Below are positions 5,730 through 13,187 of a stretch of 18,290 nt of DNA, in pieces. The notes under the pieces were generated by a model. That model ran no database searches, had not been told where the DNA came from, and saw only the letters and a list, made by a program, of their open reading frames with translations. The DNA is from Candidatus Caccocola faecipullorum (GTDB lineage Bacteria; Synergistota; Synergistia; Synergistales; Synergistaceae), in assembly GCA_018716365.1 (NCBI GenBank), contig DVKA01000032.1:1-18290 (forward strand), given 5' to 3'. How positions within the stretch are numbered: the stretch's first letter is position 1; each line of letters starts with the position of its first letter. A program made the translations under genes and the position numbers.

Positions 5730-6350
5730 ATGAAAGTTCTTCTTGTAAACGGCAGCCCGAACGAACACGGCTGCACCTACACCGCGCTGCGCGAGACTGC
5801 GGACGCGATTGAAAAGCGCGGGATAGAGACGGAAATCCTCTGGCTCGGCAAGGGCGAGGTGTCCGGATGCATGGGCTGCGGAGCCTGCCGCAGAATCGGG
5901 AAGTGCGTGCGGAACGACATCGTGAACGAAACTGCGGCGAAGCTCGGCGAGTACGACGCGCTCATCGTCGGTTCGCCGGTCTATTACGCCGCGCCGAACG
6001 GGCAGATATGCGCCTTCCTCGACCGCCTCTTCTTCTCGGCTGGCGGAAAACTCGCCGGAAAGCCCGGCGCGTCGGTCGTCTCATGCCGCCGCGGCGGAGC
6101 TACGGCGGCCTTCGACAGGCTCAACAAGTATTTCACGATAAACAACATGCCCATAGTTTCATCTAACTACTGGAACCAGATCCACGGCAACACGCCCGAG
6201 GAGGCGAAGCAGGACGCCGAGGGGCTCCAGACGATGCGCCTGCTCGGCGAAAACATGGCGTGGCTGCTCCAGTGCATCGAAGCCGGACGCAAAGCCGGAG
6301 TGCCGGCCCCCGAGGCAGAGCCGAAAATCAAGACGAACTTCATAAGATAA
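5730..6350 (+). CDS. Flavodoxin-fold NAD(P)H reductase, iron-sulfur-flavoprotein-like (3 of 3)
   Basis: The 206-residue protein has the same fold: VLLVNGSPNEHGCTYTAL (FMN loop at about 8-16), then a cysteine cluster C-x2-C-x2-C-x5-C (Cys47, 50, 53, 59) matching the iron-sulfur-flavoprotein motif, and GSPVYYAAPNGQICAFLDRLFFS. It is longer at the C-terminus than its two neighbours, ending in a Pro/Lys-rich tail. ATG 5730 is preceded by aaaggag about 11 bases upstream. The gap from gene 2 is 83 bases and holds a stable hairpin; a taaaatataat stretch at 5649-5659 might add a weak promoter. A terminator follows, closing the HxlR-linked cluster. It probably passes electrons from NAD(P)H or ferredoxin to a small-molecule acceptor; partner unknown. 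Confidence 0.85.
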   Translation: MKVLLVNGSPNEHGCTYTALRETADAIEKRGIETEILWLGKGEVSGCMGCGACRRIGKCVRNDIVNETAAKLGEYDALIVGSPVYYAAPNGQICAFLDRLFFSAGGKLAGKPGASVVSCRRGGATAAFDRLNKYFTINNMPIVSSNYWNQIHGNTPEEAKQDAEGLQTMRLLGENMAWLLQCIEAGRKAGVPAPEAEPKIKTNFIR

Positions 6351-6374
6351 CGCTGCGGAATGTAAATCCGCAAA

Positions 6375-6397
6375 GGCGGCCTTCGGGCCGCTTTTTT
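6375..6397 (+). terminator. Terminator of the flavoprotein cluster
   Basis: The stem gcggcc (6376-6381) with ggccgc (6386-6391), closed by a ttcg tetraloop, is followed by six T residues. This is a compact, strong intrinsic terminator 25 bases past the third flavoprotein stop. Confidence 0.95.
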
Positions 6398-6504
6398 CAT
6401 GCGCGCCTTCTTTTATAACTGTTTACCGTCGATTTTTTTGTTTTCCGTAACGTCATGATAAAATTGCGCTGTGTAAGGACGCGAAACGAAAGGAGTGCGG
6501 AAAT

Positions 6505-8316
6505 TTGCACGAAGTACAGGAACCGAAAAAACCTCTATATTATTACTACGGCGTCGCTCTGCTGATATTGATGTGCTTCAACCTGCTGGCTATGCCCTAC
6601 ATGGCTGAGAAACAGGTCAAAAACATCGACTACGGCACATTCATGACGATGACCGACGACAAAGACATCGGCCGCGTAGAAATCCAGAGCAATCAGATAA
6701 TATTCACAGACAAGGCGGAAAAGAACATCTACAAGACCGGCCCGCTCAACGACCCCGGCCTCGTCGTCCGCCTGCACGAAGCGGGCGCTAAGTTCGAGGG
6801 ACAGATAATCAAGCAGATGTCTCCGGTGCTCAACATCCTGCTCAGCTGGATAATCCCGATAGGCATCTTCTTCCTAATCGGACAGTACATGTCTAAAAAA
6901 ATGATGGACAGGACCGGCGGCGGGAACTTTATGGCCTTCGGCATGGGCAAGTCCAACGCGAAGATTTATGTAAAATCCTCTGAAGGCATAAAATTCAGCG
7001 ACGTGGCGGGCGAGGACGAGGCGAAGGAAAACCTCTCCGAGATAGTCGAATACCTGCACGACCCGGGCAAATATAAGGAAATAGGCGCTTCCATGCCGAA
7101 GGGCATACTTCTCGTAGGGCCGCCCGGCACGGGAAAAACGATGCTTGCGAAGGCAGTCGCCGGAGAGTCGAACGTGCCCTTCTTCTCCATCTCCGGCTCT
7201 GAATTTGTCGAAATGTTCGTCGGAATGGGGGCCGCGAAGGTGCGCGACCTCTTCAAGCAGGCGAAGGAAAAAGCCCCCTGCATCGTCTTCATCGACGAAA
7301 TTGACGCGATAGGCCAGCGCCGCGACGGGCGCGCCATGGGCAACGACGAGCGCGAACAGACGCTGAACCAGCTTCTGACGGAGATGGACGGCTTTGAGGG
7401 CAACAACGGCGTTATGATACTCGCCGCGACCAACAGGCCCGAGTCGCTCGACCCCGCTCTGACGCGCCCGGGACGCTTCGACCGCCGCGTGCCAGTCGAG
7501 CTGCCCGACCTCAAGGGACGCGAGGCGATACTGCGCGTACACGCGAAGCGCGTGAAGACCGACGGCAGCGTTGATTTCAATAAAATCGCAAGAATGTCCT
7601 CCGGCGCGTCGGGCGCGGAGCTTGCAAACATCGTCAACGAAGCGGCCCTGCGCGCGGTACGCGCCGGACGCACAGCCGCGACCGAGGCCGATATGGAAGA
7701 GAGCATCGAAGTCGTCATAGCGGGCTATCAGAAGAAAAACGCGATACTGACGGAGCAGGAGCGCCGCACGGTCGCCTACCACGAAATAGGCCACGCGATA
7801 GTGGCGGCGGAACAGAGCGGCTCCGCGCCGGTCGAGAAGATAACGATCATCCCGCGCACCTCCGGCGCGCTCGGCTACACGATGCAGGTCGAAGAGGGCG
7901 ACCGCTACATCGTCACGCGCGAGGAGCTCGAAAACAAAATAGCGACGCTGACAGGCGGACGCGCCGCCGAGGAGACCGTGTTCGGCACGATGTCCACAGG
8001 AGCGGCGAACGACATAGAGCAGGCGACGAAGCTGGCGCGCGCGATGGTGACGCGCTACGGCATGAGCGACGAGTTCGGCATGGTCGCGCTCGAAACGGAA
8101 GGCGCGCGCTACCTCGGCGGCGAAAGCTACGCGCAGTGTTCGCCGGAGACGCAGACCGAGATAGACCGCGAAGTCTCCGCGATAGTCAAAGCACAGCACG
8201 AAAAGGCGCTGAAAATCCTCTCCGCCAACCGCGCCAAACTCGACGAACTCTCGCAGTACCTCTACGAAAAAGAGACGATCACGGGCGAAGAGTTCATGAA
8301 GATATTGAAAGGATAA
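6505..8316 (+). CDS. ftsH: ATP-dependent zinc metalloprotease, FtsH family
   Basis: The 603-residue protein has the complete FtsH plan. Membrane segments lie at about 12-32 and 107-128, flanking a short extracytoplasmic domain. The AAA+ module has Walker A GPPGTGKT (205-212), pore motif FVGMG (238-242), Walker B VFIDE (261-265) and the second region of homology with Arg321/Arg324. The zinc protease has HEIGH (426-430) and Asp503 in [11 protein letters not shown]. FtsH hexamers extract and degrade membrane and short-lived cytoplasmic proteins. The start is TTG 6505, supported by aaaggag nine bases before it; no better ATG precedes the first membrane helix. HEIGH instead of the common HEAGH and MG in the pore loop suggest a side branch of the family. 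It stands alone between terminators, not in the usual tilS/hpt context, so it may be a second paralogue. Confidence 0.95.
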   Translation: MHEVQEPKKPLYYYYGVALLILMCFNLLAMPYMAEKQVKNIDYGTFMTMTDDKDIGRVEIQSNQIIFTDKAEKNIYKTGPLNDPGLVVRLHEAGAKFEGQIIKQMSPVLNILLSWIIPIGIFFLIGQYMSKKMMDRTGGGNFMAFGMGKSNAKIYVKSSEGIKFSDVAGEDEAKENLSEIVEYLHDPGKYKEIGASMPKGILLVGPPGTGKTMLAKAVAGESNVPFFSISGSEFVEMFVGMGAAKVRDLFKQAKEKAPCIVFIDEIDAIGQRRDGRAMGNDEREQTLNQLLTEMDGFEGNNGVMILAATNRPESLDPALTRPGRFDRRVPVELPDLKGREAILRVHAKRVKTDGSVDFNKIARMSSGASGAELANIVNEAALRAVRAGRTAATEADMEESIEVVIAGYQKKNAILTEQERRTVAYHEIGHAIVAAEQSGSAPVEKITIIPRTSGALGYTMQVEEGDRYIVTREELENKIATLTGGRAAEETVFGTMSTGAANDIEQATKLARAMVTRYGMSDEFGMVALETEGARYLGGESYAQCSPETQTEIDREVSAIVKAQHEKALKILSANRAKLDELSQYLYEKETITGEEFMKILKG

Positions 8317-8345
8317 GGGCCGGTAATTTAAGAAAAAACAAACAA

Positions 8346-8381
8346 CCGCCGCTCCGAAAATTACGGGACGGCGGCGTTTTT
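8346..8381. terminator. Bidirectional terminator between ftsH and the radical SAM gene
   Basis: ccgccg (8346-8351) pairs with cggcgg (8369-8374), extended by tcc/gga past a one-base bulge. On the plus strand the T-run 8377-8381 follows. On the minus strand the mirror T-rich stretch (aaaaaacaaacaa at 8333-8345 on plus) follows. It therefore can end both converging genes. Confidence 0.8.
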
Positions 8382-8401
8382 ATGCAAAAGCCGCGGATTT
8401 G

Positions 8402-9271
8402 CTACGCATATACGGCGTACATCTCCGCGCGCTCTTTCTTCCTCTCTATCTCCATGTCGAGGCGCGCGAGCATCTTTTCCCTCTCCTGCGGCAGGCGGCC
8501 CTTCGTCCGCACCTCCATGTAGTCGTGCAGTCCGTCGTAGAAATCTATGGGAACCGTCAGCAGCTCCAGAAGCCTGCGCTCTTCGAGCATATTTTCGAGC
8601 TCCGTCGCGGGTGTGAAGCGCCCGCTTTCGATGTCTGCGAAGAGCGGCGCGCTGCGGTGGATGAAGAGCGACGTGTTGACGACCCTGCGCGGGCCGGTCT
8701 CGTTCAGAAAGCGCGCCGTCGCCTCCGCGTTCTCGATTCCGCGTCCAGCGCCCGCCGTGCCGCACATTATATGCGCGCTGTACATAATCCCCGCCTCTTT
8801 GAGCCGCGCAATCTGTTCGCGCGCCTCTTCGGAATTGTGGTCCTTATTGATGAAGGCAAGCACGTCGTCCAGCCCGCACTCGATTCCGACGTAGAGCTCG
8901 CTCACGCCGTTCACGTGCAGCGCGCGCAGCTCTTCGGCGCTCTTCGCCGCGACGTTCGTCACGGTCGCGTCCATGCTCACGTCATAACAATCAGGGAAAT
9001 ATTTATGGATAAGCGCGAGAACTTCAAGCAGCCGCTCCGTGCTCAGGCCGAAAGGGTTGCCGTCGCCGAGGAAGATTTTCTTCGGGCTGCCGCCGAGATT
9101 CTTCACGCGCAGCAGCTCCGCCTCCACCTTGTCGAGCGGCAGCTCGCGGAATTTCAGATGCTTGAACAATGTGCAGAAGCGGCAGGCGTTATAGGAGCAG
9201 CCGACCGCGACCGGCAGCATGAACCTGCCTATCTCCATCGGCGGCTTGCATATCTGTCCTTCGTAATCCAT
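8402..9271 (-). CDS. Radical SAM protein of unknown function
   Basis: The 289-residue protein is a compact radical SAM enzyme without an added B12 or SPASM-type domain. The cluster motif CSYNACRFC (Cys25, Cys30, Cys33) has C-x4-C-x2-C spacing rather than the classic C-x3-C-x2-C; this form is usual in a group of uncharacterised anaerobe proteins that begin with a short DYEGQICKPP-like leader. Further support is LGDGNPFGLS (the SAM-binding GGE-like loop) and ELYVGIECGLDDVLAFINK, the beta-strand/helix with the conserved Glu seen in elongator-type radical SAM folds. ATG 9271 follows a gggggag ribosome site. A candidate -10, TACAAT, lies at 9300-9305 on the minus strand. The gene is monocistronic and shares its terminator with ftsH. 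The reaction cannot be inferred from sequence. Confidence 0.85.
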   Translation of the reverse strand: MDYEGQICKPPMEIGRFMLPVAVGCSYNACRFCTLFKHLKFRELPLDKVEAELLRVKNLGGSPKKIFLGDGNPFGLSTERLLEVLALIHKYFPDCYDVSMDATVTNVAAKSAEELRALHVNGVSELYVGIECGLDDVLAFINKDHNSEEAREQIARLKEAGIMYSAHIMCGTAGAGRGIENAEATARFLNETGPRRVVNTSLFIHRSAPLFADIESGRFTPATELENMLEERRLLELLTVPIDFYDGLHDYMEVRTKGRLPQEREKMLARLDMEIERKKERAEMYAVYA

Positions 9272-9361
9272 CGTCTGTCTCCCCCTTCCTTATCCCTTTA
9301 TTGTAGCGGGACGCGCCTCCGCCCGCCAGCGCCGCGGGACAAAAATTTTGAAAAATTTCAC

Positions 9362-9418
9362 AAAAAGCGGCGGCCTCCGAATCCGCGCGCCGCGCCGCGC
9401 GCGTTCGTAAGCCGCCGC
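9362..9418 (-). terminator. Terminator of the SDR-like gene
   Basis: On the minus strand, gcggcggc and gccgccgc (plus positions 9411-9418 and 9367-9374) form an 8-bp stem with further pairing in the loop (cgaac-gcgcgcg region). It ends in five T residues (9366-9362). It sits 22 bases past the stop of the minus-strand gene ending at 9441. Confidence 0.8.
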
Positions 9419-9440
9419 AGATTCGACGAGGGCGGAAATT

Positions 9441-10070
9441 TTACTCCGTGTAAACAGATATGCGCTCGTCCGCGTATTTGCCGCTCTCCATCACGTCGAG
9501 CATCGCCGCCGCATAGTCGGCGTAGCTTATGAAGCTCTCGCCCTTCGCGTTCGTCGTGAACATTTCACCTGCGATTTTATATTTTCCCGTGCGTTCGCCC
9601 TCGGCGCGGAAATCGGCGGCGGGGCAGAGGTATGTCCACGTTACGTCGCGGCGCTCGCGCAGCTCATAAAAAGCGTCCGCCGTCGCCTGCGCCACGCCCA
9701 TGAATACTGCGGGGAACTCCGGCGCGTCCATCAGCCGCGTCTTGTGCTCCGCGTCGAGGTACAGACTTCCAGCGCCGCCGACGACGTAGAGGCGCGCGGA
9801 CGAGCCGCTCAAAACATCGCAGATCTTGCGCAGCGACGCAGCGTGCTGCGGCAGAGTCTCGGGCGTCCATGCGCCGAAAGCGTCCACGACAGCGTCGAAA
9901 CCTTTCAGGTCGTCTTTCGAGAGGTCGAAGAGGTCCTTGATTATCGCGCTCTTCGCCGCGCTGCGGTTCTTCCCGCGAACGACCGCCGTCACCTCGTGGC
10001 CGCGGCGCTCGGCCTCCTCGGCGATAAGTTTTCCCGCTTTACCGTTGGCGCATATAACTGCAATTTTCAT
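9441..10070 (-). CDS. NAD(P)-binding oxidoreductase, atypical SDR/NmrA-like
   Basis: The 209-residue protein opens with a Rossmann first strand and glycine loop KIAVICANGKAGKLIAEEA (residues 2-20; a GxxGxxG variant beginning with Ala). It continues with VTAVVRGKNRS, where the Arg would favour NADP, DAVVDAFGAW, and ARLYVVGGAGSLYLD in place of the catalytic Ser/Tyr region of classical SDRs. This matches the atypical SDR group (NAD(P)H-binding, YwnB/YhfK-like) often paired with HxlR regulators. I chose ATG 10070, preceded by ggagga; an in-frame ATG 24 bases upstream overlaps that ribosome site. It is divergent from HxlR regulator 2 across a shared operator and has its own terminator. Probable role: redox-stress-linked NADPH sensing or reductase; substrate unknown. 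Confidence 0.85.
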   Translation of the reverse strand: MKIAVICANGKAGKLIAEEAERRGHEVTAVVRGKNRSAAKSAIIKDLFDLSKDDLKGFDAVVDAFGAWTPETLPQHAASLRKICDVLSGSSARLYVVGGAGSLYLDAEHKTRLMDAPEFPAVFMGVAQATADAFYELRERRDVTWTYLCPAADFRAEGERTGKYKIAGEMFTTNAKGESFISYADYAAAMLDVMESGKYADERISVYTE

Positions 10071-10131
10071 GAGAAATTCCTCCAAGTTTTTCAATTTCGC
10101 CGAAGTCCCTTGCGTTCCCCTCGACGCCGTT

Positions 10132-10201
10132 ATAATATGTCCGTAGCGAAAAATTTTAAAGTAAGCACAAATTTGTGCTGTAGTTACCTAAACGATACTA
10201 T
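10132..10201. promoter_or_regulatory. Divergent promoters with a perfect 16-bp palindrome (HxlR 2 / SDR)
   Basis: agcacaaatttgtgct at 10164-10179 is a perfect palindrome. On the minus strand TTTAAA (10155-10160), 17 bases and TATTAT (10132-10137) make the SDR gene promoter, with the palindrome just upstream of its -35. On the plus strand TTGTGC (10174-10179), inside the palindrome, 16 bases and TACTAT (10196-10201) could drive the HxlR gene. Binding of HxlR here could control both directions. Confidence 0.6.
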
Positions 10202-10221
10202 TGTGAAGGAGACTGGAAAAA

Positions 10222-10554
10222 TTGGATAAAACACTGCCGGCCTGCCCCGTCGAGACGACGCTCTCGCTCATCAGCGACCGCTGGAAAGTTCTGATAATCC
10301 GCGACCTGCTGGGCGGGACGAAACGCTTCGGCGAGCTGCGCAAATCAGTCGGAAACGTCTCGCAGAAGGTGCTGACCGCAAACCTGCGCTCGATGGAGGA
10401 GAGCGGCCTGCTGACGCGCAAGGTCTACGCCGAAGTGCCGCCGCGCGTCGAGTACACGCTGACGGAGACGGGCATGAGCCTCAAGCCCGTGCTCGACGCG
10501 ATGTGGGCGTGGGGGGAAGGTTACAAAAAGAGCCGCGAAAGCGCCGCACAATGA
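10222..10554 (+). CDS. HxlR-family winged-helix transcriptional regulator (2)
   Basis: The 110-residue protein is a typical HxlR regulator. CPVETTLSLISDRWKVLIIRDL (8-29) is the family's signature N-terminus, RFGELRKSVGNVSQKVLTANLRSMEESGLL the helix-turn-helix, and VPPRVEYTLTETG the wing. Cys8 is the conserved position that senses electrophiles or oxidants in characterised members. The start is TTG 10222 behind aaggag about 10 bases upstream; there is no nearer ATG before Cys8. It is divergent from the NAD(P)-binding gene, which it probably controls together with itself through the palindrome between them. It is clearly distinct in sequence from the other HxlR protein in this window, so they are not a recent duplication. 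Confidence 0.92.
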   Translation: MDKTLPACPVETTLSLISDRWKVLIIRDLLGGTKRFGELRKSVGNVSQKVLTANLRSMEESGLLTRKVYAEVPPRVEYTLTETGMSLKPVLDAMWAWGEGYKKSRESAAQ

Positions 10555-10572
10555 CGTTTCCGTCCACGGAAT

Positions 10573-10620
10573 AAAAAAGCCGCCGTCCCGCGGAATTTCT
10601 TCCGGCGCGGGACGGCGGTT
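10573..10620. terminator. Terminator between HxlR 2 and the papain-like protease gene
   Basis: ccgccgtcccgc (10580-10591) and gcgggacggcgg (10607-10618) form a perfect 12-bp stem. On the minus strand it is followed by six T residues (10578-10573), a strong end for the protease gene. On the plus strand only ttgtt follows, so HxlR 2 would end less efficiently. Confidence 0.85.
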
Positions 10621-10652
10621 GTTATCGTAAAACTTATGAGCGCTCCGGCGTT

Positions 10653-12926
10653 TTACCGGCGCTTCACAGAACCTTCGGAACTTCCGCGGCTCTTCATCGT
10701 GACGAAAACGAGCGGCGCGAAGGCGAGAAGCGCGAGAGCGCCGAAGCCCGCGGAGCAGCCGCCGCCGGAAGATGAAACGGGACGCGCCGGAGCCGATTCT
10801 TTTACATCGGCGACGACTATCGTCGCGGAGGAAAAATAGTCCTCGATATGGCTCACAGCGAAGGAGAGAGACGTTCCCAAGTATCGCGCGGCGAAGGCAT
10901 CGTAAGTTCCGGAGACTTTGTTTTTGATCACGACGCACGGCGTTCCCTCAAAGCGGAGCGGTTCCGCGAGCCCGACAGTGAATGTTGCGGAGCCGCCGCT
11001 GTGTTCGGCGGTCAGCCTGAACGCGCCGAGCAGCGCGACGTTTTTGTCAGCGGCTATGCCGCTGACGGCTTCGTCACGTAGCTCCATTATCACGGCGTCC
11101 TGTGCCGCCATGTTCTCGCCGTTCGATACGGCGGCGGCGGTCGCCGAGGATACAGAGCCTCCTGCGGTCACGCCGCCCGTTACGCTTACGGGAGTGTCGG
11201 AGGCCGTGTATATGCGTCCCCCGAAGGCTTTGAGGCAGACGCTGAGATTGTACGCGCCCTCGGATTCTCCTACTTCCATCGCGTCGTAGAAATTTTCCCC
11301 GTCGACGGAGAACCATCCTTCGCCGGGGTTCGCGGTCGCGTTTTCGAAACCGCCGGCAGCGTATTCGGTCGGAATAGTGGCATAGGTGCAGTCGCCGCAG
11401 GGGCTGACCGCCCGAACTACGACGGAGAACTTCGTTCCGGCGGCGACTTCAGCCGGGGCATCGAGCGTCACCGTGTTGTAGCCCGGCACGAGCAAATCCG
11501 CCGTCCACATCCACGCGAGCCGCCCGCTTACCGGCGAATCGTCGGAACAGCCGGTGTAAACGCTGATTTCGTAATTTATGCGTTCGTCTACGACGTAGAA
11601 GGCGACTGCGTTTATCGCGTCGCTGCTTTTCGCGGTGAAAATATTTGCGAAGTACTGTACATCTTTAGCGCCGCCGACGCTGGGGAACAGCGTGTCCAGA
11701 GAGTACCATCCGACGCAGCCGAGGTCGTCGTACTGGTAGACGTTTTCTCCGTCGCGCGCCTCTTCCGTTGCGTAGGCCACGCCGTCGCAGAGCGTGCCTT
11801 CATCGTATGAGACATAGAAGTATCCGCCGTCGCCCCATGCATCGCCCCAGCTGTTGCGCACTATCCACGCGCCGTTATTTACAGGCCGGTTGCCGCTCAC
11901 GAATTTATCTGTTGAATAGTTATCATCCCAGCCGACTATTGTGACGGCGTGGTTGGTCTTCTTTCCATTCGGGTTCGTCTCTTTGTCGTAATGTGACAGA
12001 TTTGTGTAATAGGCCGCCGTTCCGCTGTTGTAATATAAGTCGGATGTATCATCCATATATATCCCGACGGAGACTGCGCCATACTCCATTATCGCGCGCT
12101 TTATCATATCGCGCCGCTCTGCGGAGAGCTGGACTTCAAAAACTTCGTTGTCTCCGAGGTAGTAAGCTCCCGTAAGTTTGTAATCGCGCGCGGCGGGCTC
12201 GGGCGTGTAGACAGCGCTGTAATCGTATTCTCCTGTGCCGTAATCGTATGAGCTCGTAATGTCCGGCGCTTTCGTCGTCGTGACGGAGCCCGTGCCACGA
12301 GAGAGCAGCGCGACGGACTTCCAGTCATTTCCGCCCACCATGTAATACGGATCTCCCGACGAATTGGTGAAGCATGTCATTCCGTTCCACGGGTGGAGCG
12401 CGTAATATGTGATATACCATTCAGAAAGATCTATGTCCGTCCCCGCGAGCCCCTTCTTTATAAGGTTCGACTCGGTCGCCGCCATCGCGCTGTACGTCCA
12501 GCAGTTGCCGAAGGCCGTCTGGTCTCTGACCGGAGTTATCAGGTCTTTCTCGCGCAGGTCGTACTTTTCGGGTAGAGCCTCCGAAGCGCCGTTCGACGCG
12601 GCGCGCGAAAGCGGCGCGGGGGCTTCATTATCGTTCTGCGCTTCAGCCGAAGTATCGGGCAGCTTCCACGTCCTGCCCGCAAGGTGCGACCAGTTGAGCG
12701 GCGAGGGAACATACCCCGTGCCGCGTCCGTCAGCCGTGGCGTCTAAAACAGAATTTGCCGCAGCTTTCGGCGAGGGGCTGGCGGCGGCGTTTTTCGCCGC
12801 GTCCTTTTCGCTCATATATTCGACGTAAGCGGGATTCAGCGGCGCTACTCCGGCCTCGCCCGGCTCCGGCGAGAATAACGCCGCCGCGAGCAGAATCAAA
12901 GCGAGCGCCCTGATATTTTTCGCCAT
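10653..12926 (-). CDS. Secreted papain-family (C1) cysteine protease with Synergist-CTERM-type anchor
   Basis: The 757-residue precursor starts with a signal peptide (basic AKNIR, hydrophobic core, cleavage near 25). After a Ser/Ala-rich propeptide, the C1 protease domain begins at LPEKYDLREKDLITPVRDQ. The oxyanion Gln136, nucleophile Cys142 (in GNCWTYSAMAA), His326 (NHAVTIVGW) and Asn358 (RNSWGDAWGDGG) are all present, so it should be active. A following beta-rich segment (about 390-560) resembles the lectin-like domain found after bacterial C1 domains. A further 130-residue beta domain leads to GGGCSAGFG (Cys724), a hydrophobic helix and a basic tail: the Synergist-CTERM sorting pattern, implying display at the cell envelope. 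ATG 12926 has aaggat upstream. It probably digests host or dietary protein for amino-acid fermentation. Monocistronic. Confidence 0.93.
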   Translation of the reverse strand: MAKNIRALALILLAAALFSPEPGEAGVAPLNPAYVEYMSEKDAAKNAAASPSPKAAANSVLDATADGRGTGYVPSPLNWSHLAGRTWKLPDTSAEAQNDNEAPAPLSRAASNGASEALPEKYDLREKDLITPVRDQTAFGNCWTYSAMAATESNLIKKGLAGTDIDLSEWYITYYALHPWNGMTCFTNSSGDPYYMVGGNDWKSVALLSRGTGSVTTTKAPDITSSYDYGTGEYDYSAVYTPEPAARDYKLTGAYYLGDNEVFEVQLSAERRDMIKRAIMEYGAVSVGIYMDDTSDLYYNSGTAAYYTNLSHYDKETNPNGKKTNHAVTIVGWDDNYSTDKFVSGNRPVNNGAWIVRNSWGDAWGDGGYFYVSYDEGTLCDGVAYATEEARDGENVYQYDDLGCVGWYSLDTLFPSVGGAKDVQYFANIFTAKSSDAINAVAFYVVDERINYEISVYTGCSDDSPVSGRLAWMWTADLLVPGYNTVTLDAPAEVAAGTKFSVVVRAVSPCGDCTYATIPTEYAAGGFENATANPGEGWFSVDGENFYDAMEVGESEGAYNLSVCLKAFGGRIYTASDTPVSVTGGVTAGGSVSSATAAAVSNGENMAAQDAVIMELRDEAVSGIAADKNVALLGAFRLTAEHSGGSATFTVGLAEPLRFEGTPCVVIKNKVSGTYDAFAARYLGTSLSFAVSHIEDYFSSATIVVADVKESAPARPVSSSGGGCSAGFGALALLAFAPLVFVTMKSRGSSEGSVKRR

Positions 12927-12980
12927 GCTTCAACTATCCTTTCCACGTTCCCCACACAGAGAACTTTATGTCAATTTTAT

Positions 12981-13009
12981 ATTATAATTTCTCCGGCCCG
13001 CGACAGCAA
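12981..13009 (-). promoter_or_regulatory. Candidate promoter of the protease gene
   Basis: On the minus strand TTGCTG (13004-13009), a 17-base spacer and a perfect TATAAT (12981-12986) lie about 55 bases upstream of the protease start. A TTGACA hexamer further down (plus 12969-12974) has no matching -10. Confidence 0.5.
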
Positions 13010-13067
13010 CTGCACCGTCAAAATTTCACGCTACGATACGTGCGCTATGGCGCGGTATAAAAATTCA

Positions 13068-13076
13068 TGTTACAAT
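13068..13076 (+). promoter_or_regulatory. Candidate extended -10 promoter for the DctP gene
   Basis: TGTTACAAT is an extended -10 (TGn plus TACAAT) about 110 bases before the DctP start, with no convincing -35. The leader between it and the gene includes an inverted repeat TTGTGT (13146-13151) / ACACAA (13165-13170) right before the ribosome site. Confidence 0.3.
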
Positions 13077-13187
13077 GACAGCGAACCTTATTGAACCAAT
13101 TCGTCGTGTGTAAAAACAATGGTACAAACGGCGAAGAAATAAAACTTGTGTCAAATCAATATCAACACAAAAGGAGAGGTCTTTGTC

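Noticed and set aside
5098..6350. Three flavoprotein genes as a recent tandem duplication
   Set aside because: The proteins share only family motifs and differ in length and cysteine spacing; no long direct DNA repeat is visible.
6874..8199. 441-codon open frame on the minus strand inside ftsH
   Set aside because: Antisense shadow of an intact FtsH with all catalytic motifs; no ribosome site or recognisable domain.
8399..9532. 377-codon plus-strand frame over the radical SAM gene
   Set aside because: Shadow of the minus-strand radical SAM frame, which has the cysteine motif and a ribosome site.
13165..13187. TTG 13146 as the DctP start
   Set aside because: It would add 14 residues before the signal peptide, whereas ATG 13188 has an aaaggagaggt ribosome site.
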